64,000 bases of DNA from Streptomyces sp. CB00316 (GCF_001905595.1 NZ_LIXI01000003.1:558001-622000); one strand, 5' to 3'. Counted from the stretch's first letter, positions 29,484 to 39,011 are shown. The notes: generated by a model from the letters alone, not told the origin. Program-made: numbers and translations.

Positions 29484-29867
29484 TCAGTCGCCGACGGTCG
29501 CAGGTGTCGCGGTCACGGAGTCCTGGATGCCCAGGCGCAGGTGTTCCACGTGGTAGAGGGCCTGGTCGAGGAGTTCGGCGACGTGGTTGTCGTAGAGCGC
29601 GTAGATGATCGAGCGGCCGTGACGCTCGCCGGTGACCAGACCGAGGTTGCGCAGCAGGCGTAGCTGGTGGGAGCAGGCGGAGGCTTCCATTTCGACGGCT
29701 TCGGCAAGGTCGCTCACCGAGCAGGGGCCTTCCTGGAGCCGGGCCAGGATGTGGAGCCGCGAAGGGGCGGCGAGGGCCTGGAGGGTTGCGGCGACCTCGG
29801 CGGTTCCCACCGCGTCGAGGCGCTCGCGTGTGGTGGCGTTGCCGACGCTGCCCGTTCCGTGACCCAT
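29484..29867 (-). CDS. ArsR/SmtB-family metal-sensing repressor (127 aa)
   Basis: ATG 29867 is chosen because the longer frame runs into the divergent promoter. The winged helix is clear (LHILARLQEGPCSVSDLAEA, then MEASACSHQLRLLRNLGLV and HGRSIIYALYD). The C-terminal helix carries DNHVAELLDQALYHVEH, the Asp/His/His/His pattern of alpha-5 metal sites in Zn/Co/Ni sensors such as CzrA and NmtR. The protein would repress the divergent P-type ATPase until metal binds. The shared operator lies between the two genes. Confidence 0.9.
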   Translation of the reverse strand: MGHGTGSVGNATTRERLDAVGTAEVAATLQALAAPSRLHILARLQEGPCSVSDLAEAVEMEASACSHQLRLLRNLGLVTGERHGRSIIYALYDNHVAELLDQALYHVEHLRLGIQDSVTATPATVGD

Positions 29868-29885
29868 GGGGCCATCATACCGGTG

Positions 29886-29909
29886 ACACCTGAAGACCTG
29901 TTCATGTGT
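29886..29909. promoter_or_regulatory. ArsR/SmtB operator between repressor and ATPase genes
   Basis: acacctgaa (29886-29894) and ttcatgtgt (29901-29909) form a 9-bp inverted repeat with one mismatch around a 6-base centre. The core TGAA-N6-TTCA is the known ArsR/SmtB operator pattern. It lies 19 bp from the repressor start and 54 bp from the ATPase start. Confidence 0.85.
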
Positions 29910-29963
29910 TCCTGTATGGTGAGGGCGTTGCCCCATCCGCCCGCCCGTGAAGGGTTCTTTGTC

Positions 29964-31934
29964 ATGTCTTCAGTTCTCGACCAGCGGCCCGCGCCGCCCG
30001 CCGCAGGCCCGCGTCCGGTGCCGCCGCGCCGCCGGACGCGGATGCTGGCGCTGCCGGAGGCCCGGTGGGCGCTGGCCTCGCTGGTCCTGTTCCTGATCGC
30101 CCTGCCGCTGGATCTCTTCGGCGCCCCGGCGTGGGCGTGGGCGCCGCTGTATGCCGCCGTCTATGTCGCAGGCGGCTGGGAGCCGGGATGGGAGGGGCTG
30201 AAGGCGCTGAAGGACAAGACCTTGGACGTGGATCTGCTGATGGTCGTCGCCGCGCTCGGCGCCGCCGCCATCGGCCAGGTCCTGGACGGGGCACTGCTGA
30301 TCGTCATTTTCGCCACGTCCGGGGCGCTGGAGGCGGTCGCGACCGCCCGCACCGCCGACTCCGTACGAGGACTCCTCGACCTCGCGCCGACCACCGCGAC
30401 CCGGCTCCTGACCGGCGGCGGCGAGGAGAGCGTGCCCGCCGACTCCCTCAGCGTCGGCGACACCGTTCTGGTGCGGCCCGGCGAGCGGATCGGCGCCGAC
30501 GGCCAGGTGATCGACGGGACCTCCGACGTCGACCAGGCCACCATCACCGGCGAACCCCTCCCGGTCGCCAAGAAGCCCGGCGACGAGGTGTTCGCCGGCA
30601 CGGTCAACGGCACCGGAGCCCTGCGGCTCCGCGTCGAGCGGGACCCCTCGGACTCGGTCATCGCCCGGATCGTGAAGATGGTCGAGGAGGCCTCCGAGAC
30701 CAAGGCCCCCACCCAGCTGTTCATCGAGAAGATCGAGCAGCGCTACTCGATCGGCATGGTCCTCGCCACGCTGGCCGTCTTCGCGATCCCGCTCGCCTTC
30801 GGCGACGAACTGCAGACGGCACTGCTCCGCGCCATGACGTTCATGATCGTCGCCTCGCCGTGCGCGGTGGTGCTGTCGACCATGCCGCCGCTGCTGTCCG
30901 CGATGGCCAACGCGGGCCGCCACGGCGTCCTCGCCAAATCCGCCGTCGTCATGGAGCGCCTGGGCCAGGTCGACGCCGTCGCCCTCGACAAGACCGGCAC
31001 CCTCACCGAAGGCACCCCCCGCGTCACCGACATCCACCCCGCACCCGGCTCCGGCTTCACCGAGAACACCCTGCTGGCGCTGGCCGCCGCAGCCGAGCAC
31101 CCCAGCGAGCACCCCCTGGCCCGCGCCGTCGTCCACGCTGCCCGCGAACGCGGCCTCGGCCTCGCCGAAGCGACCGATTTCACCTCCACACCCGGCGCGG
31201 GCGTCAGCGCCACCGTCGACGGCCACGCCGTTCAGGTCGGATCGCCGGCCTGCCTCAGCGCCGATACGGAGGCGAGCCGCCTGGTGCAGGCACTGGAGGA
31301 GCAGGGCCGCACCGCGGTACTCGTCCTGCGCGACGGCGCACCGACCGGAGTGCTGGGCATCTGCGACCGGCTCCGCCCGGACGCCAAGGCCACCGTCACA
31401 GCCCTTACCGCCCTCGCCGGCCGCCCCCCGGTCCTGCTGACCGGCGACAACGAGCGCGCCGCCCGCCGCCTGGCCGCCGAGGTCGGCATCACCGACGTCC
31501 GCGCCGGGCTCCTCCCGCAGGACAAGGTCGCCGCCGTCCAGGAATGGCAAGCCGAAGGACGCCGGGTGATGGTCGTCGGCGACGGCGTCAACGACGCCCC
31601 CGCTCTGGCCGCGGCCCACACCGGCATCGCGATGGGCAAGGCGGGCTCCGACCTCGCGCTGGAGACCGCCGACGCCGTCATCGTCCGCGACGAACTCGCC
31701 ACCATCCCCGCCATCGTGGACCTGTCCCGCAGAGCCCGCCGCCTCGTGATCCAGAACCTGGTCATCGCCGGGATCTTCATCACCGTGCTCGTTGCCTGGG
31801 ACCTGATCGGCACGCTCCCGCTGCCACTCGGTGTCGCCGGCCACGAGGGCTCCACCGTCATCGTCGGCCTCAACGGCCTGCGCCTCCTGCGCGAACGAGC
31901 CTGGAAGAACTCCCTCGCCAGGGACACCGCATGA
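29964..31934 (+). CDS. P1B-4-type heavy-metal exporting ATPase (656 aa)
   Basis: A full P-type ATPase without an N-terminal metal-binding domain. The ion-binding SPC motif is at about residue 297 (VASPCAVVL), the phosphorylated DKTGT at about 341, the HP motif near 378 (AEHPSEHPLARA) and GDGVNDAPAL near 538. The last membrane segment has GHEGSTVIVGLNGLRLL. SPC together with HEGxT is diagnostic of subgroup P1B-4, which exports Co, Fe, Zn or Cd. The start at 29964 fits the N-terminus, although the ribosome binding site is weak. It is regulated by the divergent ArsR protein through the operator at 29886-29909. A ferredoxin-like stump overlaps its stop. Confidence 0.92.
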   Translation: MSSVLDQRPAPPAAGPRPVPPRRRTRMLALPEARWALASLVLFLIALPLDLFGAPAWAWAPLYAAVYVAGGWEPGWEGLKALKDKTLDVDLLMVVAALGAAAIGQVLDGALLIVIFATSGALEAVATARTADSVRGLLDLAPTTATRLLTGGGEESVPADSLSVGDTVLVRPGERIGADGQVIDGTSDVDQATITGEPLPVAKKPGDEVFAGTVNGTGALRLRVERDPSDSVIARIVKMVEEASETKAPTQLFIEKIEQRYSIGMVLATLAVFAIPLAFGDELQTALLRAMTFMIVASPCAVVLSTMPPLLSAMANAGRHGVLAKSAVVMERLGQVDAVALDKTGTLTEGTPRVTDIHPAPGSGFTENTLLALAAAAEHPSEHPLARAVVHAARERGLGLAEATDFTSTPGAGVSATVDGHAVQVGSPACLSADTEASRLVQALEEQGRTAVLVLRDGAPTGVLGICDRLRPDAKATVTALTALAGRPPVLLTGDNERAARRLAAEVGITDVRAGLLPQDKVAAVQEWQAEGRRVMVVGDGVNDAPALAAAHTGIAMGKAGSDLALETADAVIVRDELATIPAIVDLSRRARRLVIQNLVIAGIFITVLVAWDLIGTLPLPLGVAGHEGSTVIVGLNGLRLLRERAWKNSLARDTA

Positions 31935-32131
31935 GTGGCCGCGCCCGCCGCGACCGCACGGCTGCACCGTCCGGGGAGGCCGGCGCCCCGCACCATCACC
32001 GCCTGCCGGGGATGCTGCTGCGGCACCCCCGCCAAAGTGCCCTGGCTGACCACGAATCCCGGCACACCGACTGCCGCGACGCGTGCGAACCCGCCACCGT
32101 CATCCAGCCTGCCATGCGGTGTTCAGGCTGA
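31931..32131 (+). pseudogene. Remnant of a thioredoxin-like [2Fe-2S] ferredoxin
   Basis: The ATG at 31931 overlaps the ATPase stop (ATGA). One frame reads TITACRGCCCGTPAKVP and another DHESRHTDCRDACEPATVIQ. These are the two cysteine motifs of small thioredoxin-like ferredoxins, with an internal deletion and a frame change between them. The gene was probably co-transcribed with the ATPase. Confidence 0.6.
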
Positions 32132-32193
32132 TCCCTTACCGTGCCCGCAGACCGGCGGAGCGCCGCGGGCACACCTGGCAAGGAGTGACGAAC

Positions 32194-32370
32194 GTGAGCA
32201 GCGTCCCTTCGTCCGCAGCCGGGTTGCCGGACGAGCTCCGCGGCGTCTGGGGACGGCGGACGCGGTGATGATGGGGCTCGGGGCCGCCATGACCGGCGCC
32301 GGGATCTTCGCCTTCCTGGCTCCGACCGCCCGCGCGGCCGGAGCCAAGGCGTACGCGTCGCGGCCGCGTA
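32194..32370 (+). pseudogene. N-terminal fragment of an APC amino acid permease
   Basis: GTG 32194 follows AAGGAGTGACGAAC. A few codons later another frame reads TADAVMMGLGAAMTGAGIFA then FLAPTARAAGA, the first membrane segment and substrate loop of APC permeases (GxGxxxGxGIF). After about 60 residues it merges into the subtilase fragment. Confidence 0.6.
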
Positions 32371-33195
32371 CGCCGTCGCGCTGACGGCGGGAGCGACCGG
32401 CCCGGTATCGGCGAAGACCACCGGCGGTGGACCCCAACCCCGCTCCATCGAAAAGGACTTGGGGACGTCGGGAGCCACCGTCACCCTGATCACCGGCGAC
32501 CGGGTCCTCGTGGACGCCCGAGGCCGGGCCGGCGGTATCGAGCGGGCGAAGGGCCGGGAGGGCACCCCCTTCTTCACACAGACCCACAACGGCCGTACCT
32601 GAAGTCCGCCCGCAGCGAGATGCGTTCGTCCGACGGCACCACCCTCCGCCGGACCCTGTCCGCCCTCGACGCGGACGCCGTCAGCAGCGCCGAGGCCACC
32701 GACAGCACGGGCGGCCTGTGGGACGCCCTGACCCGTCGGCGGAGCGACGGCTCGGCGGCCACGACCTCCGGCATCGCGCGCATCTGGCTGGACGGGGTGC
32801 GCAAGGCCTCGCTCGACCGCAGCACCGGCCAGGTCGGCGCTCCGGCGGCCTGGGTCCGCTCGTACGACGGCCCCGGTACGAAGATCGCCGTCGTGGACAC
32901 CGGGATCGACGCGACCCACCCGGACCTGGCCGGCCGGGTGGTGGCGGCGCGGAACTTCAGCGGCTCCCCGGACGCCGAGGACCGTGTCGGGCACGGCACG
33001 CACGTGGCCTCCACCGCATCCGGTACGGGGGCGAAGGACGCCGGTTCCTGGGCGTCGCCCCCGGGGCCCAGCTGATCAACGCCAAGGTGCTGGACGACCG
33101 GGGAGCCGGTGACGACTTCGGTGTCATCGCCGGCGTCGACCGGGCCGTCGCCCAGGGCGCCGATGTCGTCAACATGAGCCTGGGCCGCCGGTCGG
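32370..33195 (+). pseudogene. Subtilisin-like S8 peptidase, frameshifted and truncated
   Basis: Propeptide features (ATVTLITGDRVLVDARGR, AKGREGTPF) are followed in a second frame by the catalytic Asp (KIAVVDTGIDATHPDL) and His (GHGTHVAS) motifs. In a third frame come FLGVAPGAQLINAKVLDD and QGADVVNMSLG. The sequence then changes at about 33195 into antisense of a histidine kinase, so the Ser motif and all following domains are lost. The signal peptide also appears replaced by the permease stump. Confidence 0.8.
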
Positions 33196-33196
33196 A

Positions 33197-34225
33197 CAGG
33201 GTGTTCCGTACGGACTCCGCCGCGTCCACCTCGTCCGTGGCGAGTTCCGCGGCGTGGGCGTCGAAGCGGGAGATCTCCATCAGATCCTCCACCAGCACGG
33301 CCGGTCTGGTCGTCCCGGCGCTGATCAGACGCACCGCCCGCGCGGTGTCCGGGCCGAGATCCTCGGCCACGTCCGCGACGGCGAGCATACCGGCGAGCGG
33401 GGTGCGCAACTCGTGCGAGACGTCCGAGGCGAAGCGCCGGGCCCGCCCGCCGGCGTCCCGCAACTCCGTTACTGAATACTCCAGTCGGGCCGCCGACTCG
33501 TTGAACGTCCGGGCCAGCTCGGCCATTTCGCTCCGGCCCTGCACAGGGATGCGTGTGTCGAGCCTGCCACCGCCCATGGAGTGTGCGGCACGCCGCAGTT
33601 CACGGACGGGGCGCAGCACACTGCGCGCCGCGAGGAGCGCGGGCACCAGGGCCACGGCCAGCCCCGGCAGCGCACGGTCGCGGGCGGCGGTCACCAGCGC
33701 GTCGATGTCCACCTCCTCGTTCGTCATGGGCATCACGGCGTACGGAACGAGGCCGCTCGGCACCGCGCGGCCACCGGCGACGACCCGGGGCAGCACCGTC
33801 ATCCCGATCGTCAGATACGCCTTGCCGTCCTTCACGACGCGCTCGAAGCTGCCGTTCGGCGAGGTGTGCGGGGCGCGGCGCAGCTCCGCGGTGAGCACAC
33901 CGGAGACGGGCCGGTCACCCGAGGAGGCGCGCACGGAGCCGTACTCGGCGAAGACGATCCACGGGTGGGGCTTGGCGCGTGCCGCGATGTCGTAGAGGTG
34001 CCACCGGAGCCCGTCCGGGTCCAGCGGCAGGCCGGGGACGAACCGCTCGGCCTCCTGGCGGAAGGAGACGACGGCGGTGTCCTGCGCACGTGTGAGCACC
34101 GCGTTGCGCGCCTCGCGGTAGGTCAGCGCGGCGGTCGTGAAGGCGCTGACTGCGGCCACCAGCAGGAACGCGAGCACCAGCCGGGTACGCAGCCCGAACG
34201 CGACGGTCGCCGCGGGCAGTCTCAC
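33197..34225 (-). pseudogene. Sensor histidine kinase lacking its ATPase domain
   Basis: GTG 34225 overlaps the response regulator stop. The visible protein has a transmembrane helix (LVLAFLLVAAVSAFTTAAL), an extracellular sensor of about 135 residues, a second membrane region, a HAMP domain (RPVRELRRAAHSMGGG) and the phosphoacceptor H-box (FASDVSHELRTPLAGML). At about 33197 the kinase frame runs into the antisense of the subtilase. The N, G1 and G2 boxes for ATP binding are absent, so it cannot autophosphorylate. Confidence 0.8.
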
Positions 34226-34512
34226 AGCGGGCCGAAGCGGTAGCCGAGGCCGCGCAGGGTCTGGATGTACCGGGGAGTGCCGGACGGTTCGCCGATCTTG
34301 ATGCGCAGTCGGCGCACACAGGCGTCCACCAGGCGGACCTCGCTGTGGTAGCTGAGCTCCCAGATCTCCTTCAGGAGCCGCTGCCGGCTGAAAGTCCTGT
34401 TCCGGCATCGTGGACAGGTGCAGCAGCAGCTTCAGTTCGGACGGTGCGAGGGGGAGCGGGTCGCCGGCCCTGAGGACGGTGTGAGCGGCGCGGTCGATGG
34501 CGAGTTCACCGC
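34222..34512 (-). pseudogene. C-terminal DNA-binding half of an OmpR-type response regulator
   Basis: The minus strand reads GGELAIDRAAHTVLRAG, LAPSELKLLLHLSTMP and, after a frameshift near 34395, RQRLLKEIWELSYHSEVRLV, RLRIKIGEPSGTPRYIQTLR, GLGYRFGPL. This is the OmpR/PhoB winged helix. The receiver domain is missing upstream of 34512. It was the partner of the adjacent kinase. Confidence 0.75.
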
Positions 34513-34539
34513 CTACAACTGCGCTATATCACAAGGCTG

Positions 34540-34893
34540 TTGAGTCCCTCCCAGAGCGGAGACAAGTGCATCCCGCGGAGGGATCCGCCGGCGCGGCCGG
34601 TGACCTGCAACCTGGCACCGGATGAGGCGGAATGTCTGCGGCCGTACAAGAAGGAGACGTTCGCCAAGGACGTCGCCGGGGCGCGCAGGGGCGCGGACAG
34701 GTGCCGGGCGAACGCGGGCGCCACACTCCCGCACATCACCACGCGCATTTTCAACCACCAGTCCGCCCGCGGCGTGCTGAGCCGTTCGATCTGGGCGTTC
34801 CGCAGCACGAACAGCACCCCCGTCCCTAGAGGAACAGCCGATCGGCGCGGGCCCCGGGACTCCAGAGGCCTTTCGGTCTCCGACGCGATGTAG
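34540..34893 (+). CDS. Possible small hypothetical protein or fragment
   Basis: The middle of this frame (about 34615-34815) has normal Streptomyces third-position GC and reads EAECLRPYKKETFAKDVAGA, then RGADRCRANAGATL. I do not recognise it. The start is uncertain, with no ribosome binding site, and it lies beside broken genes, so it may be another stump. Confidence 0.3.
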   Translation: MSPSQSGDKCIPRRDPPARPVTCNLAPDEAECLRPYKKETFAKDVAGARRGADRCRANAGATLPHITTRIFNHQSARGVLSRSIWAFRSTNSTPVPRGTADRRGPRDSRGLSVSDAM

Positions 34894-34961
34894 GCGCCCA
34901 TGCGGTGGCCGAAGAGCGCATTGATCTCACGGCCGCGTCCGCCGGTCGGACGCCCGCGCCC

Positions 34962-37109
34962 TCACCCCTCCCTCCGGGACCGCCAGAGCAGCCAGATGAA
35001 GTACGGCGCGCCGATCACGGCGGTGAGCAGGCCCACCGGGATCTGGGCCGGGGCGATGACCGTGCGGCCCACCGTGTCGGAGACCACCACCAGCAGCGCG
35101 CCGAGCAGCGCGCCCACCGGGACGACCCGCACATGCCGCCGGCCCACCAGTGCCCGGGCCGCGTGCGGTGCGACCAGGCCGACGAAGCCGATCACGCCGA
35201 CCGCCGCCACCGCCCCGGCGGTCAGGACGACGGCGATGGACAGCAGGCCGAGCCGGGTGGTGCCCAGGCGGACACCGAGCAGCCGGGGCGTGTCCCCGTC
35301 CAGCCCGATGAGATCGAGGTCACGGCGCATCACGGCCAGCACCGGAAGCGCGGCTGCCAGCGCCACCAGCACCGGGATCAGTTCCGGGAACGTACGCCCG
35401 TACGTCGACCCGCCGAGCCAGGCGAGCGCCTTCGTCGCGTTGTACGGGTCGGTGAGCACGATCAGCAGGCTGACGAACGCGCCGCCGCCCGCCTGGACCC
35501 CGATACCGATCAGTACCAGGCGGTTCTGCTCCAGCCCTCGGCGTGCGGCCAGGCCGAAGACCAGTGCGGCGGCGGCCGCCGCACCGGCCAGCGCGGAGCC
35601 GCCGATCAGCCAGAAACCCGCCAGCGGTACGACGGTGAGGACGGCGACCGCCCCGACGCCCGCCCCGCTGACGACGCCGAGGACGCCCGGCTCCGCGAGG
35701 GGGTTGCGCGACACCGCCTGGACGACGGCGCCCGCCACCGCCAGCGCCGCACCGGCCAGCAGGGCGGCGGCGACCCGGGGGACGCGGGTGTCCAGAACGT
35801 ACGTGGTGAACTGCCCCGACCGGCCGAGGAGCCAGTTGCCCACATCGCCCAGGAGCAGTGTGGCGTCGCCGAGAAGCGTCGCCGCCACCACCGCACCGAG
35901 CAGCCCCACGACCGTCACCACCAGCGTGAGGACGAACGCGCGACGGCTTCGGAGCCGGGCGAACGCCGTCGAGCCGCCGTCCGTGCCCATGTCGCGTGAC
36001 CGGTAGGCCAGGAAGACCAGGACGAGCGCGCCGAAGCAGGTCGTGACGATGCCGGTGGGCACCTCCGCCCCCGCCTGGGCGCCGAACACCGCGCGCAGCA
36101 GCACATCCGCGCCGAGCACCACGAGCACGCCCGCGAGCGCCGACGCCGGGATGAACGCGTGGTGCCGGACCAGGACCGGCACCCACGTACTGAGCAGGCG
36201 GACCACGGCCGGCGCGCACAGGCCGACGAAGCCGATCGGCCCCGCCACCGTCACGGCGACCGCCGCCAGCAGCACGGCGAGGATCACGGCGATCGAGCGA
36301 GTCAGCCGGGGACTGACGCCCACGACCGCCGCACCGTCGTCCCCGAGGGCGAGGATGTCCAGCCGCCGGCCCATCAGCATCAGCCCGGCGAACGCCACGA
36401 GCGCGATGGGCGCGAGCCGGTCGATGGACTGCATGCCGATCTGGGCGAGCGCGCCGTTGCCCCAGGCGAACAGACCGGTCGTCTGATGGGAGCGCAGGAG
36501 CAGGAGCATCCCGCTCAGCCCGGACAGGGCGAGGGTGAGCGCGGAGCCCGCCAGCACCAGCCGGATCGGACCGGCCCCCGCCCGTGACAGACCGAGGACG
36601 ACGCCCGCCGCGAGCAACCCGCCGAGGAACGCCGTACCGCCCGCCGGGAGCGCGGGCAGCGTGATGCCGAACGCGGCGACGGCGACGACCGCGAGGTACG
36701 CCCCCGCGTTGACGGCGAGGGTGTCGGGGGAGGCCAGCATGTTGCGTGACACCGACTGGAGGGCCGCGCCCGCCGCGCCGAGCGCGCAGCCGACGAGGAG
36801 CCCGGCCGCGAGCCGGGGCAACCGGGAGTCCAGGACGACGGCGGCGCTCTGCTCGTCGGCGGTCCGGCCGGACGCCGGGCCGGTGAGCAACTGCCAGAGC
36901 GTGTGCAGATCGACGGCGGCCGTGCCCTGGCTGATGTGGACGACCGAGAGGGCACCGAGGGCCACAAGCGTGGCGAGCGCGAGGAGGAGCACGCGGCCGC
37001 GGCGGGCCGGGCGGCCGGGCGCGGCCGGGGACGGTGCCCCGGCCGGACCGGCCGCGCCCGCCCCCGTCTTCACGGGGGCGGGCGGGGCGGGAGTGGTGCG
37101 GGTGTTCAT
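34962..37109 (-). CDS. Fused double FecCD-type permease of a siderophore ABC importer (715 aa)
   Basis: Two complete FecCD permease domains are joined in one chain, as in FhuB. Each has the early RLPR motif (LDSRLPRLAAGLLVG and LDTRVPRVAAALLAG) followed by VQ/LQ-xVSRN-LA. Each also has the cytoplasmic coupling loop near its end (GPIGFVGLCAPAVVR and GVIGFVGLVAPHAAR). The ATG at 37109 is chosen because it lies 3 nt after the lipoprotein stop; the longer frame would overlap that gene. It is the last gene of the operon with the lipoprotein and ATPase, under an iron box at 39012-39030. It would carry a ferric-siderophore across the membrane. Confidence 0.92.
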   Translation of the reverse strand: MNTRTTPAPPAPVKTGAGAAGPAGAPSPAAPGRPARRGRVLLLALATLVALGALSVVHISQGTAAVDLHTLWQLLTGPASGRTADEQSAAVVLDSRLPRLAAGLLVGCALGAAGAALQSVSRNMLASPDTLAVNAGAYLAVVAVAAFGITLPALPAGGTAFLGGLLAAGVVLGLSRAGAGPIRLVLAGSALTLALSGLSGMLLLLRSHQTTGLFAWGNGALAQIGMQSIDRLAPIALVAFAGLMLMGRRLDILALGDDGAAVVGVSPRLTRSIAVILAVLLAAVAVTVAGPIGFVGLCAPAVVRLLSTWVPVLVRHHAFIPASALAGVLVVLGADVLLRAVFGAQAGAEVPTGIVTTCFGALVLVFLAYRSRDMGTDGGSTAFARLRSRRAFVLTLVVTVVGLLGAVVAATLLGDATLLLGDVGNWLLGRSGQFTTYVLDTRVPRVAAALLAGAALAVAGAVVQAVSRNPLAEPGVLGVVSGAGVGAVAVLTVVPLAGFWLIGGSALAGAAAAAALVFGLAARRGLEQNRLVLIGIGVQAGGGAFVSLLIVLTDPYNATKALAWLGGSTYGRTFPELIPVLVALAAALPVLAVMRRDLDLIGLDGDTPRLLGVRLGTTRLGLLSIAVVLTAGAVAAVGVIGFVGLVAPHAARALVGRRHVRVVPVGALLGALLVVVSDTVGRTVIAPAQIPVGLLTAVIGAPYFIWLLWRSRREG

Positions 37110-37111
37110 CG

Positions 37112-38086
37112 TCAGGCGGTCAGCGCGCCGACGAGCGCGTCGATGTACTCGCGCATGGCCGCGGTCCCGCCGAACATCCAGATGCCGTCGGGCAGCCGGT
37201 GGACCTGGTCCTTCTTCACGAACGGCAGCGACTTCCACACCGCGTTGTCCTTGAGTCCGTCGGCGAACGGGTCACCGCCGTCGGAGTCGTTGGCGATGTA
37301 GGCGAACCGCGCGTCCCCGATCTTCGTGAGCCCCTCGACATCGGTGGCCGCGAGACCGTAGGCCTTGTCGCCCTTGAGCTTCCACGGGCTGACCAGGCCG
37401 AGTTCGGTGTTGACGTCGGCGAGCAGCGAGCCCTTGGCGTACGGGCGCACCGAGACCTGGTTGCCCTCCTGCCAGCCGTCGGCGAAGGCGAGTTCCTTGC
37501 CGCCGAGACCGGCCGCCGAAAGCTTCTTCTTCCCGTCCTCGATCGCCTTGCGGAAGGAGGCGATCTCGCTCTTGGCCTTCTCCTCGGTGCCGGTGGCCTC
37601 CGCGATGAGGTTGACGTTGTCGACCATCTGGTCGATCTGCCGACTCGCGTCGGCCGAGCGCACCACGACGACCGGCGCGGCCTTGGACAGCTGCGCGATG
37701 GCCGAGTCGGAGAGGTCCGTGGTGGCGACGATGAGGTCGGGCTTCAGGCCGGCCACGGTGGCGACGCTGGGCTCACCCCGGGTACCTATGTCCTTGACGT
37801 CCTCGGTGAGCGGCGCGGACTTGTCGTATGCCGTGTAGCCCTTGACGTCGGCGACGCCGACCGGCTGTACGCCGAGAGTCACGAGCGTCTCGACGACGTT
37901 CCACTCGGTGCCGACGACCCGCTTGGCCGGACCGTCGAGCGTGACCTTCTTGCCGCGGGAGTCGGTGACCGTCACCGAGGTCTGCTTGGCGGACTCCTTC
38001 TTCGGCGCCTCTGTGGTGCCGCAGCCGGAGAGAGCGAGGGCGGCCGTGGCGGCGAGGGCGGGCCAGGCCAGGTGCTGGTTCTTCAT
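37112..38086 (-). CDS. Ferric-siderophore-binding lipoprotein (324 aa)
   Basis: ATG 38086 opens a lipoprotein signal peptide with lipobox LSGC at about residues 19-22. The rest is a FecB/BtuF-type binding protein: the N-lobe starts SVTVTDSRGKKVTLDGPAKR, then PDLIVATTDLSDSAIAQLSK, and the C-lobe ends FVKKDQVHRLPDGIW. It would deliver a siderophore-iron complex to the fused permease encoded 3 nt downstream. The ligand cannot be read from the sequence. It is co-transcribed with the ATPase 8 nt upstream. Confidence 0.92.
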   Translation of the reverse strand: MKNQHLAWPALAATAALALSGCGTTEAPKKESAKQTSVTVTDSRGKKVTLDGPAKRVVGTEWNVVETLVTLGVQPVGVADVKGYTAYDKSAPLTEDVKDIGTRGEPSVATVAGLKPDLIVATTDLSDSAIAQLSKAAPVVVVRSADASRQIDQMVDNVNLIAEATGTEEKAKSEIASFRKAIEDGKKKLSAAGLGGKELAFADGWQEGNQVSVRPYAKGSLLADVNTELGLVSPWKLKGDKAYGLAATDVEGLTKIGDARFAYIANDSDGGDPFADGLKDNAVWKSLPFVKKDQVHRLPDGIWMFGGTAAMREYIDALVGALTA

Positions 38087-38094
38087 GAGGGGGT

Positions 38095-39006
38095 TCAGGG
38101 CCTTTCGGTACGGAGGTGGTGGCGGCCCACCGCGCGGGTGCGCGGGATGCCGGTGGAGGGGTCCGGTTCGACGTCGATCCGGATGCCGTAGGTCTGGGTC
38201 AGCCGCTCGGAGTCGTAGACCTCCGCGGGGGTGCCGGAGGCGGCGATCCGCCCCGACGAGAGCAGGACGACCTGGTCGGCCACGGCGGCGGCCTGGTCCA
38301 GGTCGTGCAGGACGACCCCGACGGTCACGCCGTGGGTGTCGGCGAGATCGCGTACGAGATCGAGGATCTCCACCTGGTAGCGCAGGTCGAGATAGGTCGT
38401 CGGTTCGTCGAGCAGCAGCACGTCGGTGTCCTGCGCGAGGCAGCAGGCGAACCAGACGCGTTGGAGCTGACCGCCGGAGAGGCTCTCGACGCCGCGGTCG
38501 GCGAAGTCGGTCAGGTTGGTGACGGCGAGCGCGTGGTCGATGGTCCGGGCACCGTCGGGGTCGCTCCCGCGCAGCCGTCCCCGGTAGGGGTGGCGGCCGA
38601 AACCCAACACGTCCCGCACGCTGAGCCCGGCCGGGGCGTTGCGGCTCTGGGCGAGCAGGGTGATGCGGCGGGCGAAGTCGTTGCGTGACAGGGCGAGGGC
38701 GTCGACCGGCTCGGCGTCGCCCGGGGCACACACCGTCACCGTGCCGGTGCGGGCCTTGTGCAGCCGGGCGACGGCGCGCAGCAGGGTGGACTTCCCGCTG
38801 CCGTTCGGCCCGATCAGGGCGGTGACCCGACCGCGCGGCAGCCGCAGGTCGGCCCCGTGGACGACGTCGGCCCGGTCGTACGCGACGGTCACGTCACGGG
38901 CGTCCAGGCCGACGTGGCCGACGGCGCTGTCGGGGCCCGCGGCGGGGCAGGGCGCGGTGGTCCGGAGCGGCGGGCTGTCTTCACGGTCGTGGGCAGGAGC
39001 GATCAC
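38095..39006 (-). CDS. Siderophore ABC importer ATPase (303 aa)
   Basis: A FepC/FhuC-type ATPase with all motifs: Walker A GPNGSGKST (66-74), Q-loop near LLAQSRNAPAGLSV, signature LSGGQLQR, Walker B VLLLDEPTTYLDL and the switch His in VVLHDLDQA. It is the first gene of the iron-uptake operon. The iron box at 39012-39030 begins 6 bp before its start, so repression by a DmdR/IdeR-type regulator is likely. Confidence 0.93.
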   Translation of the reverse strand: MIAPAHDREDSPPLRTTAPCPAAGPDSAVGHVGLDARDVTVAYDRADVVHGADLRLPRGRVTALIGPNGSGKSTLLRAVARLHKARTGTVTVCAPGDAEPVDALALSRNDFARRITLLAQSRNAPAGLSVRDVLGFGRHPYRGRLRGSDPDGARTIDHALAVTNLTDFADRGVESLSGGQLQRVWFACCLAQDTDVLLLDEPTTYLDLRYQVEILDLVRDLADTHGVTVGVVLHDLDQAAAVADQVVLLSSGRIAASGTPAEVYDSERLTQTYGIRIDVEPDPSTGIPRTRAVGRHHLRTERP

Positions 39007-39011
39007 GATGG

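Noticed and set aside
29970..31967. Long minus-strand frame (665 codons) opposite the P-type ATPase
   Set aside because: The ATPase frame carries all family motifs; the antisense frame has none and lacks a start with a ribosome binding site.
34962..37109. Frameshift fusion of two permease genes caused by a sequencing error
   Set aside because: The two halves are joined in one frame with a natural linker, and fused FecCD permeases of this size are a known arrangement (FhuB-like).
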